Positions 26,271 to 35,084 of a stretch of DNA of 51,749 nucleotides are shown in pieces. The DNA is taken from assembly GCA_026706385.1 (NCBI GenBank), contig JAPOYV010000080.1, forward strand, positions 1 through 51,749, written 5' to 3'. The notes under the pieces were generated by a model. It saw nothing but the letters and a program-made list of their open reading frames with translations. It was not told where the DNA came from and did not search any database. A program made the position numbers and the translations under genes. The stretch is from Gammaproteobacteria bacterium. GTDB taxonomy: Bacteria > Pseudomonadota > Gammaproteobacteria > Pseudomonadales > Azotimanducaceae. The first letter of the stretch is position 1; each line of letters starts with the position of its first letter.

Positions 26271-29200
26271 TCACGGCCTCGAGGTCCGACCCCTACGTTC
26301 CCAACGGATCGCGTCCGCGACGACGGCGTTGCCGGAGGTCTTGTCCGAGACGGTGACGCGGACCGGGCCGGCACCTAGATCGAACGCATCGATCTCGTTC
26401 CACCCGGGCGTTGCGGCGGCCGCATCGAAGTCCACGGTCGCCACCGTGCCACCGCTCGAAATCTCGATACCGTGGACGCCTTGTTCGTCGTTGCTGCTCC
26501 TGAACTCGCTATACATGCCCACTTTCTGAAGATCCGGTACGTGGTAGGACAGGAGCCACCGGCCCGGCTCGGGCAACTCGGCATTGAAGTTCGCCCGGGC
26601 CATGCCCTGGCCCGCCGTGATGCGCGCAACGGTGCGCCGGTATCGTCCCCAAGCCGCGGGCAAGGCTTGCCGCGTCCAACCCGGTCGACGGTCCCGGCGA
26701 AAGACCGGCAAGCCCGCGTCAGTTTCGACCCCGTCGGCCACACCCGCCCCGCCGCCCAAGCGCGAGGCGTCATCGGCCGACTCCAGGCCAAAGCCGTCGT
26801 CCAAGTCGTCCACGACAATGCCATGGTCCTTGGGGGTCCAGTCGCTCGGTCGCACTGCAGCAAGAGCTTCGCGATCAACGACGCTCTCCGTGTCGACCGA
26901 GGCGACGGGCAGCCTCATTTCGGCCCGATTCCGTGACAGGTACGTGCGCACCCAGACCGCCTCCGGGGGCTGCGCCAAGACCTCCCCGATGCGCACCGCC
27001 GAGTTGCCGGCGATGGGAATCGGGTCGGAGTTCACCCACCGACCGGATCCCGGCTCGCTGGCATACGTTAGCCGGATCAAGCCCGGCGTCGGTTCGCTGT
27101 TGCGTACATCGAGCAGCACCTGGTAGCGCGGCTTGCCTTCGTCGGCATCGCGAATCCTGAACGCTTCGACGTCCGAGGCTCGAAAGCCCGGCATGGTCGT
27201 GGCGCCCAGCCAATCGCCCAGCAAGGCGTGGATGTCCATGTCCGCTTCCACACTGGTTCGGGCGAGATCGTCGGCGCTGAACCCGGTGGCCGCGAAACCC
27301 TCCCGCAACGCGACCAGCAACGCGGCGGCTTTCTCCAGACCGTAGCGATCCTGGATCGCACGGGCGGCCTGGTCGATGCGCAGCGCGAGGACATCCTGGG
27401 CGAGCGCCGCGTCGGCAAGCCCATCGAGATCCGCCAGTGCCGTACGTTCAGCGGCTTCCCACACGGTCGGCCGGCTCGCGGCCGCTCGAACTTGGGACGG
27501 ACTCCCGCCCCAAACGAGCGACAGCAACGGGTTGTCCGGCCGGGTCGACTCGTCGGTGAAACGATGTGCGGTGAACGGCGCATTCGAGTCCGTGCCGTAC
27601 AGGCGCCACACGATCCGCGCAGTCAGCACGCGGCACAACGCATCCAAAGCCGCCGAATTCGCGCCCGGCACACTGCGAACCGAGAACGCGTTTCGCGCCA
27701 AATTGCCGAGTTGGCCGCCTGCATCCTCGCGCGCGAACAGCCGCCACAACATGCCGTGCTTCCGGTCCGCAGATTCAGTCGCGAGACTCGGGCCGATCCC
27801 GAACGTCATGCGCCGGTCCATGTAGACCCGCTCGAAACGCGTCGGAAAACCGTATTCCGGCACAAGCGCCAACCCGGGCGGGAAGAGCGCCGTATCGAGC
27901 GCACGCCCACCGCCGTAAGCACGCAGTCGAGCCGGCACTTCGACCATGCTAAACCCCGCGAAGGGATACGACAGTCCGCTCTCCTCGGCCTCGTCGAGCA
28001 TCTCCTCGACACGCCCGATGATGCCGTTTTCGTCCTCCATCACCTCGACGAGGCCGTCGAGTTGGCCCGCGTGCTCGGGCGCGACGAGGATTTCGAGCAG
28101 TACGTTCGCGACCTCAACGGCGCGGCGCTCGAAGCGCGAAGCGAATAAGCCGACTTCGGGGACTTCCGCGCGCGGCTTGAACCGAAAGGCGCCGGGAGCG
28201 ACGGGCTCGCGGCGACCCGGGCCGGCAACCAGCCAGCCTTCGGGTACGTGGACGGTGAGATCGATGGCAAATGCGTCCGCCGCTCGATCGGCCAGGTTCG
28301 GGCCGGTCGTCGGGAGCCACGCCACGCCAGGCATCAGCGCGACGTAGGATCGGGAGAAGACGACGGCATCCGTACCGAGCAGGCTCAGCTTGTTGGCCGG
28401 GGGCAGGCGGCGCCAGTCCACGGCGCTGTCTAGGTAGGCGAAGCGGTTGTCCGGTATGCCGTTTGCGCGAAGCGCTAGCGACAGTTCGGTGTCTGGATCC
28501 ACCGGCTGGGGCAGGTCAACGGTGAGGATGCCGTCCTCGTGAGTGGCTCTCGCGGGTTCGCCTGCGATTTCGACCGAGCCCACCGTCAAACCGGGATTCA
28601 GGCTGAAGTGCAACTCGCCAAGCGTCGTCCCGGGTCGTGCTGCGATGCGCAGATCAAGATCCAAGGCCATGTTCTTGCCCGGCTCGACCCGCACCTCGCC
28701 ACCGACATGACGAAGGTCAGGGAACGGCAGTTCGCGAGCCCCTTCCTGCGCCGCGAGCCATCTTTCGCGGACCGAGAAGTCGTTAGCCGCGGCGACCAAG
28801 ATGCCGACGACAGCGGCAACGCCCAAGGCCGCGAACACGAACGCGGCCAACCCGCGTCGCAGCCGAGAGCCGCCGTCGTCCCGCGAATGCAGCGCCGCAG
28901 CCGCGAACAAGAGGGTAATCGCGAGCAGCACCAAGATCGCACGCTGTGCCAGTACGGCGGGCTCGGGGAACGTCGGGGCCACGTCGGAGGCGAAGGCCGC
29001 ATAGCTGGTGACCAAAGACACGACCGGCAACAGGAGCATCGGCACGTTGGCCACCGCGTAGACATGCACACCCACGAGCGCGAGTGCCACGAGGACGGTC
29101 AGGATGCGGCGCCGCAACACCGTCGCCAAGAACAGCACGAGCGCGGCAGCGAAGGCCAGTGCCGGAACCGCATCGATGGTCAACAGCGTCGCCAGCGAGG

Positions 29201-29681
29201 TCGGCTCGACGACAACGGCCAGCCACCACGCGACCGTCGTGGTCTCGTCGCCACCCGCTTCGTGGACCATGCGAGCGACGGTGCCACCCGCCTGGACCAG
29301 CACCGCGATGGCAACCAGGGCCAGCCAGCCGACCAGAACCGTCCCCGCGAGACGCCCGCTAAGCAACGCCAGGTTGGAGGTCGGCTTCGCATCTAGAACC
29401 TCGGCCACCCGTGCCCGCTCGTCCTGCTGCCGGGCGTCGAAAGCGAAGAACACCGTCGCGACCAGGAACAGCCACAGCCAAGCGTTGCCGACGGCCGATA
29501 GAACGAACCGCGGAGCGTAGGCGCCCGCCAACGGCGCCACCGAGCTCGTCGCCTGTGAGGTGAGTACCAACGTCGCGACGATCCCTGCCGCCGCCACAAC
29601 CACGAAGACGTAGGTCCGCACGCGTCGAACAGAGGAGCGCAACTCCGCGAGGCAGGCTGCGAAGAGATGCCCGGCGAACAT
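26271..29681 (-). CDS. ABC-2-type permease fused to M1-peptidase-like and golvesin-like domains
   Basis: 1136-residue membrane protein. Residues ~1-310 carry about eight hydrophobic segments of ABC-2 permease type, ending near ALGVAAVVGILVAA. Residues ~320-960 form a long extracytoplasmic region resembling the M1-aminopeptidase-like domain fused to some ABC-2 permeases, but no HEXXH zinc motif is present, so it is probably a pseudo-enzyme. The C-terminus (~1010-1130; GRWLLSYHVPD, then TPGWNEIDAFDLGAGPVRV and GNAVVADAIRWE) resembles golvesin/Xly-type carbohydrate-binding domains. No ATPase partner gene adjoins it. Role in export or envelope remodelling is inferred only. Confidence 0.65.
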   Translation of the reverse strand: MFAGHLFAACLAELRSSVRRVRTYVFVVVAAAGIVATLVLTSQATSSVAPLAGAYAPRFVLSAVGNAWLWLFLVATVFFAFDARQQDERARVAEVLDAKPTSNLALLSGRLAGTVLVGWLALVAIAVLVQAGGTVARMVHEAGGDETTTVAWWLAVVVEPTSLATLLTIDAVPALAFAAALVLFLATVLRRRILTVLVALALVGVHVYAVANVPMLLLPVVSLVTSYAAFASDVAPTFPEPAVLAQRAILVLLAITLLFAAAALHSRDDGGSRLRRGLAAFVFAALGVAAVVGILVAAANDFSVRERWLAAQEGARELPFPDLRHVGGEVRVEPGKNMALDLDLRIAARPGTTLGELHFSLNPGLTVGSVEIAGEPARATHEDGILTVDLPQPVDPDTELSLALRANGIPDNRFAYLDSAVDWRRLPPANKLSLLGTDAVVFSRSYVALMPGVAWLPTTGPNLADRAADAFAIDLTVHVPEGWLVAGPGRREPVAPGAFRFKPRAEVPEVGLFASRFERRAVEVANVLLEILVAPEHAGQLDGLVEVMEDENGIIGRVEEMLDEAEESGLSYPFAGFSMVEVPARLRAYGGGRALDTALFPPGLALVPEYGFPTRFERVYMDRRMTFGIGPSLATESADRKHGMLWRLFAREDAGGQLGNLARNAFSVRSVPGANSAALDALCRVLTARIVWRLYGTDSNAPFTAHRFTDESTRPDNPLLSLVWGGSPSQVRAAASRPTVWEAAERTALADLDGLADAALAQDVLALRIDQAARAIQDRYGLEKAAALLVALREGFAATGFSADDLARTSVEADMDIHALLGDWLGATTMPGFRASDVEAFRIRDADEGKPRYQVLLDVRNSEPTPGLIRLTYASEPGSGRWVNSDPIPIAGNSAVRIGEVLAQPPEAVWVRTYLSRNRAEMRLPVASVDTESVVDREALAAVRPSDWTPKDHGIVVDDLDDGFGLESADDASRLGGGAGVADGVETDAGLPVFRRDRRPGWTRQALPAAWGRYRRTVARITAGQGMARANFNAELPEPGRWLLSYHVPDLQKVGMYSEFRSSNDEQGVHGIEISSGGTVATVDFDAAAATPGWNEIDAFDLGAGPVRVTVSDKTSGNAVVADAIRWERRGRTSRP

Positions 29682-29808
29682 GGATGTGCGGCTCCGGTCT
29701 TGGACGCGGACGCGAAGGTTACGCTGCCAGCCTTGTCATTGCTCCCCGCGTTTCGCGCTCCGCTATGATTGGTGCTAGCACGCGCACTGCCAGCTTGAGT
29801 GCTGACCC

Positions 29809-30222
29809 ATGGCCGAATCAAGACGCTACCCCACGAGCCTCGGAAAGCGCTTCACGTATGTCCTGCTAAGCCAAGCCGGCGTGGTCGTTGCTACGGTTAG
29901 CTTCTGGCGGCTTGGCGTGTGGCCCATGGTGGTTCTGGGCGCAATCGTGCAGTGCCTGTCAGCGTGGATGCTGCTCGGCACGCGTTATGTCATCGGCGGC
30001 GGAGTTCTCGATGCACGCCTTGGACCACTTCGTATGCGAGTACGGTTGGGCGACATCACGGCGGTACATCGTCGTGCGGTGGATCGGGGCGTGACACTCG
30101 GGCTCGGCTCCGACTACATCGGCATCGAATACGGGGCCAACGCCCTCAACGTCTCGCCTCGTGATGCTGACGGCTTCATCGAGATCGTCCGTAACGCGAA
30201 GCCGGCCGCCGGCGCGGGTTGA
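29809..30222 (+). CDS. Small membrane protein with bacterial PH-like domain
   Basis: A 137-residue protein with two N-terminal transmembrane segments (~18-55) followed by a bacterial pleckstrin-homology-like domain (TRYVIGGGVLDARLGPLRMRVRLGDITAVHRR, split by eye as bPH_6-like). Function unknown. It is divergent from the permease fusion. A TATGAT -10-like hexamer lies at 29764-29769, 40 bp upstream, but without a well-spaced -35. Confidence 0.65.
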   Translation: MAESRRYPTSLGKRFTYVLLSQAGVVVATVSFWRLGVWPMVVLGAIVQCLSAWMLLGTRYVIGGGVLDARLGPLRMRVRLGDITAVHRRAVDRGVTLGLGSDYIGIEYGANALNVSPRDADGFIEIVRNAKPAAGAG

Positions 30223-30290
30223 ATTGTGTTTGCTGTCGCGCCAATTGCGTCAGCCGCCCTGTGACAATGCGCCAGCGTTCAGCGGGGAGT

Positions 30291-30707
30291 TCAGTCGGTA
30301 CCCTCGGGCAACGTCTTCACCGCCCGCAGTTGTCGCCGATCGCGCTTGCTCGGTCGGCGCTTAGGGATGGTCAAGCCCGCTCGTTCCATCCGTCGCTGCG
30401 CGCGGATCGACTCGCGGGCGTCGATCGACTCCGTCGTCTCGCTGTAGAGCGTCGCGGCGATCGTGGCGCTGCCGCGCCGTTCGGCGATACCGGTGACGAC
30501 CACCGTCTGCACGGCGTCGCCGCGCGTGATGGTCAGCGTGTCGCCCACGCCGACCTCTTTGGCCGCCTTCACGCGCGCGTCGTTCAGATGCACCTTGCCG
30601 CCGTCGATGGCGGTCTTCGCAAGGCTTCGCGACTTGTAGAAGCGGGCCGCCCATAGCCACTTGTCGAGGCGGACGCGGCGCTCTTCGTCGATCTGCCCGC
30701 TGCTCAA
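30291..30707 (-). CDS. hslR: Heat-shock protein 15 homologue (S4 RNA-binding protein)
   Basis: RNA-binding protein of 138 residues. The S4 domain begins at RLDKWLWAARFYKSRSLAKTA, the hallmark of Hsp15, which in E. coli rescues stalled 50S subunits carrying nascent chain-tRNA. The C-terminal basic tail (RRPSKRDRRQLRA) is typical. The start is the TTG at 30707, whose last two bases form part of the yrfG stop (TTGA), with GGGAG about 9 nt upstream; no in-frame ATG is suitably placed. The yrfG-hslR order is conserved in gammaproteobacteria. Confidence 0.88.
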   Translation of the reverse strand: MSSGQIDEERRVRLDKWLWAARFYKSRSLAKTAIDGGKVHLNDARVKAAKEVGVGDTLTITRGDAVQTVVVTGIAERRGSATIAATLYSETTESIDARESIRAQRRMERAGLTIPKRRPSKRDRRQLRAVKTLPEGTD

Positions 30708-31363
30708 GGCATGATCTCCCTGAACCGGGTGAACGAGGGGTACGGCAAGTCCGTACGTCGCTGGCCGCCCGAATCGGGCTGGGCGACGCACATCAGGTGG
30801 CCGACGCCCGCGTGGTCCGCTGCTTCCAGCGCCAGGATGTTGTCGTCGACGAGTAGCGTCCGAGCCGGCTCGTAACGGCCGTTGCCCATGCCGCTGGCCA
30901 GTCGTTGCCAGTAGCCGACGTCCTCCTTCGGCACGCCGATGTCGTGGGCGGATACGTAACCATCCACAGTGTCGAGGAGGCCGATGGCCTTGTGTTTCAC
31001 CGCAAGGCTCTTCGGGTGCGCATTGGTCGCCAGCACCACCGGGCGACCCGACCCCCGTACCGCGGACACGAACGCCGGTGCATCTTCCCGGTAGCGGATG
31101 AGCGGCATCAACTCCTCGTGGATCGCGTCGATGTCGAGCGCAGTCTCGCGTGCCCAGTAGTCGAGGTCGTAGAAGTCGAGCGTGGCCTTGGAGGCCAGCA
31201 TGTCGCGATAGAGGATTTCGACGGCCCGTTCCCGCCCAACACCTTCCCGTTCGCCGTAGCGGTCCGGCACGACCACGTTCCACAGGTGGTTGTCGAAGCG
31301 CAGGTCGATCAGCGTGCCGTCCATGTCGAGCAGTACGGTGTCGATCCGGGACCAGTCGATCAT
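30704..31363 (-). CDS. yrfG: HAD-family nucleotidase, YrfG-like
   Basis: HAD hydrolase of 219 residues. The nucleophile motif is DMDGTLID (residues ~13-20), motif II is VLATNAHP, and the acidic motif is LLVDDN. E. coli YrfG dephosphorylates GMP/IMP; the conserved FDNHLWNVVVPDRYG and DFYDLDYWARE segments support orthology. It lies divergently from cysQ, 17 bp apart, so promoters must lie within the flanking coding ends. It is coupled to hslR through a TTGA overlap. Confidence 0.88.
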   Translation of the reverse strand: MIDWSRIDTVLLDMDGTLIDLRFDNHLWNVVVPDRYGEREGVGRERAVEILYRDMLASKATLDFYDLDYWARETALDIDAIHEELMPLIRYREDAPAFVSAVRGSGRPVVLATNAHPKSLAVKHKAIGLLDTVDGYVSAHDIGVPKEDVGYWQRLASGMGNGRYEPARTLLVDDNILALEAADHAGVGHLMCVAQPDSGGQRRTDLPYPSFTRFREIMP

Positions 31364-31380
31364 CGCCCTATACTACCGGC

Positions 31381-32172
31381 ATGCAGGATGCCTTGATCCA
31401 CTTGGCTGCCGCCGCAGGCCGCGAGATCCTCGACGTCTACGAGACCCCCTTCGACGTGACGACGAAGGACGACGCAAGCCCGTTAACGGAGGCGGACCTG
31501 CGCGCACATCGCGTCATCGTCGACGGCCTTCACGAGTTGACGCCCGACGTGCCCGTGATTTCCGAGGAGGCAGAACCGCCACCATTCCAAGAGCGTCGAC
31601 ACTGGGAGCGCTATTGGCTGGTCGACCCGCTCGACGGCACCAAGGAGTTCGTGGGCCGCAACGGCGAATTCACGGTCAACATCGCGCTGATCGAAGCCGG
31701 CGAACCAGTGGTTGGCGTGGTCGGCGTTCCCGTGAGGGGGCACATCTACGTCGGCGACTGCCGTGCAAACAGCGCATTCCGTTTGAGCGAAGGGGGACGC
31801 GACCCGCTTCGAACGCGCACGATGAAACCCGGCCTCGTTACGGTTGTCGCTAGCCGTCGCCATGGCGGCGGCCGCCTCGCGGGGTACCTCGACACCTTGG
31901 CCAAGTCGTTCGAGATCGCCCGCCGCCCCGTCGGCAGCTCGCTCAAGTTCTGCCTCTTGGCCGAAGGCGAGGCGGATCTCTACCCGCGCCTGGGACCGAC
32001 GTCGGAGTGGGACATCGCGGCGGCCCACGCGGTATTGCAGGCTGCTGGCGGTACCGTGATGCTCACGGACGGCGCTCCGATGCGCTACAACGCCAAGGAG
32101 TCGTTCCTGAACCCGGATTTCGTGGCCGTTGGGGACCCCGGCTTCGCCTGGCGGGATCACCTGCCGAAATGA
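31381..32172 (+). CDS. cysQ: 3'(2'),5'-bisphosphate nucleotidase
   Basis: Inositol-monophosphatase-fold phosphatase of 263 residues that converts PAP/PAPS to AMP/APS, protecting cells from PAP build-up in sulfate assimilation and PAP-dependent inhibition of RNases. Metal-site motifs: SEEAEP, the DPLDGTKEF signature (WLVDPLDGTKEFV) and EWDIAAAHAVLQAAGG near the C-terminus. ATG at 31381. Its stop overlaps the start of the AlbA_2 gene (ATGA, 32169-32172). Lies head to head with yrfG, as in relatives where cysQ, nudE and yrfG cluster. Confidence 0.92.
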   Translation: MQDALIHLAAAAGREILDVYETPFDVTTKDDASPLTEADLRAHRVIVDGLHELTPDVPVISEEAEPPPFQERRHWERYWLVDPLDGTKEFVGRNGEFTVNIALIEAGEPVVGVVGVPVRGHIYVGDCRANSAFRLSEGGRDPLRTRTMKPGLVTVVASRRHGGGRLAGYLDTLAKSFEIARRPVGSSLKFCLLAEGEADLYPRLGPTSEWDIAAAHAVLQAAGGTVMLTDGAPMRYNAKESFLNPDFVAVGDPGFAWRDHLPK

Positions 32173-33404
32173 CAGACAACTATACAGATAGCCAACTTGA
32201 GAGCCTGCTTGCCGACTTGGAGTCCGACCTGGTCGAGCGAAAGGAGTCGCTCAACGGCGACGCCCCCCGGCGTGTACGAGAGGCGGTGTGCGCCTTCGCA
32301 AACGACTTGCCCGACCATCAACGGGCCGGCGTTGTTTTGGTCGGCGCCACAGACGCGGGCGCCCCCTCGGGTTTGGCGATTACGGACGAACTGCTGCTGC
32401 AGCTCGCCGACATCAAGATGGACGGCAATATCGTCCCGCCACCTTCGATGACCGTGGCCAAGCACACACTCGCCGGCACACCGGTCGCGGTCGTGACCGT
32501 ACAGCCGTCCGATGCGCCACCCGTGCGCTACCGGGGCCGCACATGGATTCGCGTAGGCCCCCGACGAGGGCTGGCCACCGCACAAGACGAGCGAATGCTG
32601 AGCGAGAAGCGTCGCCATCGCGATCGGCATTACGACGCCCACCCCGTTCCCACCGCTCGTCTTGACGACCTCCTGATCGGCCGTTTCGAGGACGAATACC
32701 TACCCGCGGCCGTCGATCCGGAGGCGCTGGCGGCGAACGACCGCACGCCGGAGGAGCGACTCGCAGCCGCCAAGATGATCGCCTCCGCCGACGATCCCAC
32801 ACCCACCGTGGCCGGCATCCTCGTCCTCGGGAGGCGCCCTCAGGATCACGTCCCAGGCGCCTATGCCCAGTTTCTGCGGATCGCAGGGACGGACTGGGGC
32901 GGAGACGTCCTCGACGAAGCCCGTTGCGAAGGCCCGGTCACGGATCTCGTGCGGCGGCTCGACGACAAGCTCATCGCGCACAACCGCACTGCCGTGGACT
33001 TCCTCTCCGAGCCCGTGGAGAAGCGGGCCTCGATCTACCCGGCGAACGCGCTACAGCAACTCGTTCGCAACGCCGTGATGCACCGCACCTACGAGGGGAC
33101 CAATGCCCCGGTCCAGGTCTATTGGTTCGACGACCGCGTGGAAATCGGCAGCCCGGGCGGCCCCTACGGCAGCGTCACCGTCGACAACTTCGCGGAACCG
33201 GGCGTGGTCGACTACCGGAACCCGGTTCTCGCCGAGGCCATGCGCGTACTCGGGCTGGTGCAGCGTTACGGCTTTGGCATTCCGGCAGCCCAGCAAGCCC
33301 TGCGCAACAACGGTCAAGAGGATCCGGAGTTCCACGTTGACCCACACCGGGTGCGTTGCACCATAAGGGCTCGACGATCCGTCGCCCAAACCCGCAGCAA
33401 CTGA
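32169..33404 (+). CDS. AlbA_2 (Schlafen-like) domain putative ATP-binding protein
   Basis: A 411-residue protein. The N-terminal AlbA_2/Schlafen-AlbA domain (~1-140) contains ESDLVERKESLNGD and the strand-glycine segment GVVLVGATDAGAPSGL. The C-terminal half resembles the ATP-binding region of RecG-like helicase-annotated AlbA_2 proteins (NALQQLVRNAVMHRTYEGT, then GSPGGPYGSVT), which is GHKL-ATPase-like rather than a helicase. Members are linked to DNA/RNA binding, regulation or defence. It overlaps cysQ by 4 bp, so it is co-translated with the PAP phosphatase. Confidence 0.8.
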   Translation: MTDNYTDSQLESLLADLESDLVERKESLNGDAPRRVREAVCAFANDLPDHQRAGVVLVGATDAGAPSGLAITDELLLQLADIKMDGNIVPPPSMTVAKHTLAGTPVAVVTVQPSDAPPVRYRGRTWIRVGPRRGLATAQDERMLSEKRRHRDRHYDAHPVPTARLDDLLIGRFEDEYLPAAVDPEALAANDRTPEERLAAAKMIASADDPTPTVAGILVLGRRPQDHVPGAYAQFLRIAGTDWGGDVLDEARCEGPVTDLVRRLDDKLIAHNRTAVDFLSEPVEKRASIYPANALQQLVRNAVMHRTYEGTNAPVQVYWFDDRVEIGSPGGPYGSVTVDNFAEPGVVDYRNPVLAEAMRVLGLVQRYGFGIPAAQQALRNNGQEDPEFHVDPHRVRCTIRARRSVAQTRSN

Positions 33405-33527
33405 CCCGCCAACCCAGCCAGAGCCGGCCGTCCCCCACGGGTCCACGCGCTCACGCATCACAACCTCCCGACACGTTCACTTCGCCGCTTGACCTATACT
33501 CGCGCACTTTCGCGAAAAGGAAACGTC

Positions 33528-33947
33528 ATGGCGGATTCGACCGGGTTGCGGCCCAGACCGTTGCCGCAGCCGACCCCCGAGACCCAGCATTTCTGGGACG
33601 GCACCAAGGTGGGCGAACTGCGCCTGCAACGCTGCATCGACTGCGGCACTGTCTACTTTCCGCCGAGGCCCGTGTGCCCGGGGAACAGTTCGAGTGACGT
33701 CGAGTGGTTCGTGGCGAGCGGCAACGGCTCGCTGTTGAGCTACGTGATCAACTACCGCCCGCATCCGTCCTTCGACGGCCCGTACGCCATCGCCCTTGTC
33801 AAGCTCGACGAAGGCCCCACGATGATGAGCAACATCGTCGACTGCCCACAGACGCCTGAGGCGCTCGTGCTCGACATGCCGCTCGAGGTGACCTTCGAAA
33901 ACCACGGCGACATCGCCATTCCACTGTTTCGTCCGAAGGGGAGCTAG
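33528..33947 (+). CDS. DUF35 zinc-ribbon/OB-fold protein
   Basis: A 139-residue partner protein of the DUF35 (acyl-CoA-associated OB-fold) family. Such proteins form complexes with thiolase-like enzymes, including retro-aldolases of steroid side-chain degradation. The rubredoxin-like zinc ribbon reads LQRCIDCG ... RPVCPGNSS: the fourth cysteine is replaced, so zinc binding may be weak. The OB-fold follows (LLSYVINYRPHPSF, then YAIALVKLDEGP). The ATG at 33528 is preferred because AAAGG lies about 8 nt upstream. TATACT at 33495-33500 is a possible -10. The thiolase gene follows after 3 bp. Confidence 0.85.
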   Translation: MADSTGLRPRPLPQPTPETQHFWDGTKVGELRLQRCIDCGTVYFPPRPVCPGNSSSDVEWFVASGNGSLLSYVINYRPHPSFDGPYAIALVKLDEGPTMMSNIVDCPQTPEALVLDMPLEVTFENHGDIAIPLFRPKGS

Positions 33948-33950
33948 ATC

Positions 33951-35084
33951 ATGACCGTAGCCATTGTCGGTGCCGCCGAGACCACGGAGCTCGGCAAGAT
34001 TCCCGACTTAAGCCAGATCCAGCTCCATGCCGATGCTGCCCTCAACACGCTCGCAGACGCGGGGTTGCAGGCTAAGGACATCGACGGGGTCGCGACGGCG
34101 GGCGAGTCGCCCATCGCCATCGCCCACTACCTCGGCATCGCGCCGCGCTGGGTGGACGGCAGTTCCGTCGGCGGCTGCTCGTTCATGCTGCACGTCCGTC
34201 ACGCGGCAGCCGCCATCGAGGCGGGTTACGCGGACACGATCCTGATCACCCACGGGGAGAGCGGACGCTCAGGCGTCGGCCGGGGCGGCGGAGGCGGCGG
34301 TCGTGCATCGCTGCCCGCGCAGTTCGAGGGACCGTACGGCGGGATGGGGCCGACCACGATGTTCACGATCGGCGTGCTGCGCTACATGAAGCAGTACGGG
34401 ATGACGCACGAGCAACTCGCAATGGTCGCCGTCGTGCAGCGGGAGTGGGCGGGCATGAACCCCCGGGCGTCGTTCCGGGATCCGATCACCGTCGAGGACG
34501 TGCTCAACTCGCGTATGATCGCCTACCCCTTCCACCTCTTCGAGTGCTGCCTCGTCACCGACGGCGGCGGCGCGCTGATCCTGACCAAGGCCGAACGCGC
34601 CAAGGACTTCCCGAACCGGCCGGTGTACATCCTCGGCAGCGGCGAGTCGGTGGAGTCCCCCATGGTCAGCCAGATGAAGGACCTGACCAGTTCCCAGGCG
34701 TTCCGCATCGCCGGCGGCGAAGCCCTGCGCTCGGCAGGCATCAGCCACGAAGACGTCGACCACCTGATGGTCTACGACGCCTTCGCCCACCTGCCGATCT
34801 GGGGGCTTGAAGACCTAGGTTTCTGCGAGCGTGGCGAGGCGGCAGGCTTCATCGAGGACGGCAATACGCGGCCCGGGGGCAAGCTGCCGCTCAACACCAA
34901 CGGCGGCGGCCTGTCCTACATGCACTCCGGCATGTACGGGATGTACGCGCTGCAGGAGAGCGTGCGCCAGATGCGCGGCACGGCGCCGGCCCAGGTGCCC
35001 GACGCGGAGATCTCCGTGTGCCTCGGCGTCGGTGGGATGTTCGCCGCCAGCGGGTGCATCGTGATGACCAACCAACAACCGTAA
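33951..35084 (+). CDS. Thiolase-superfamily protein (SCP2/Ltp2-like), DUF35 partner
   Basis: A 377-residue thiolase-fold enzyme with Cys76 (SSVGGCSF) at the nucleophile position. The C-terminal half carries LNTNGGGLSYMHSGMYG and CLGVGGMFAASG in place of the classical GGAxxxGHP and CxGGG motifs. Together with the upstream DUF35 gene this fits the aldolase or acyltransferase complexes that cleave side chains of sterols or aromatic acids. The acyl-CoA substrate is unknown, and no CoA ligase or dehydrogenase is adjacent. Confidence 0.82.
   Translation: MTVAIVGAAETTELGKIPDLSQIQLHADAALNTLADAGLQAKDIDGVATAGESPIAIAHYLGIAPRWVDGSSVGGCSFMLHVRHAAAAIEAGYADTILITHGESGRSGVGRGGGGGGRASLPAQFEGPYGGMGPTTMFTIGVLRYMKQYGMTHEQLAMVAVVQREWAGMNPRASFRDPITVEDVLNSRMIAYPFHLFECCLVTDGGGALILTKAERAKDFPNRPVYILGSGESVESPMVSQMKDLTSSQAFRIAGGEALRSAGISHEDVDHLMVYDAFAHLPIWGLEDLGFCERGEAAGFIEDGNTRPGGKLPLNTNGGGLSYMHSGMYGMYALQESVRQMRGTAPAQVPDAEISVCLGVGGMFAASGCIVMTNQQP

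Noticed and set aside
27228-28148. 306-codon plus-strand frame inside the permease fusion gene
   Set aside because: Antisense shadow of the large minus-strand gene; no domain.
26271-29681. Active M1 aminopeptidase
   Set aside because: No HEXXH...E zinc motif was found on reading the protein.
32169-33404. RecG-type DNA helicase
   Set aside because: No Walker A/B or helicase motifs; the AlbA_2 and GHKL-like features explain the common misannotation.
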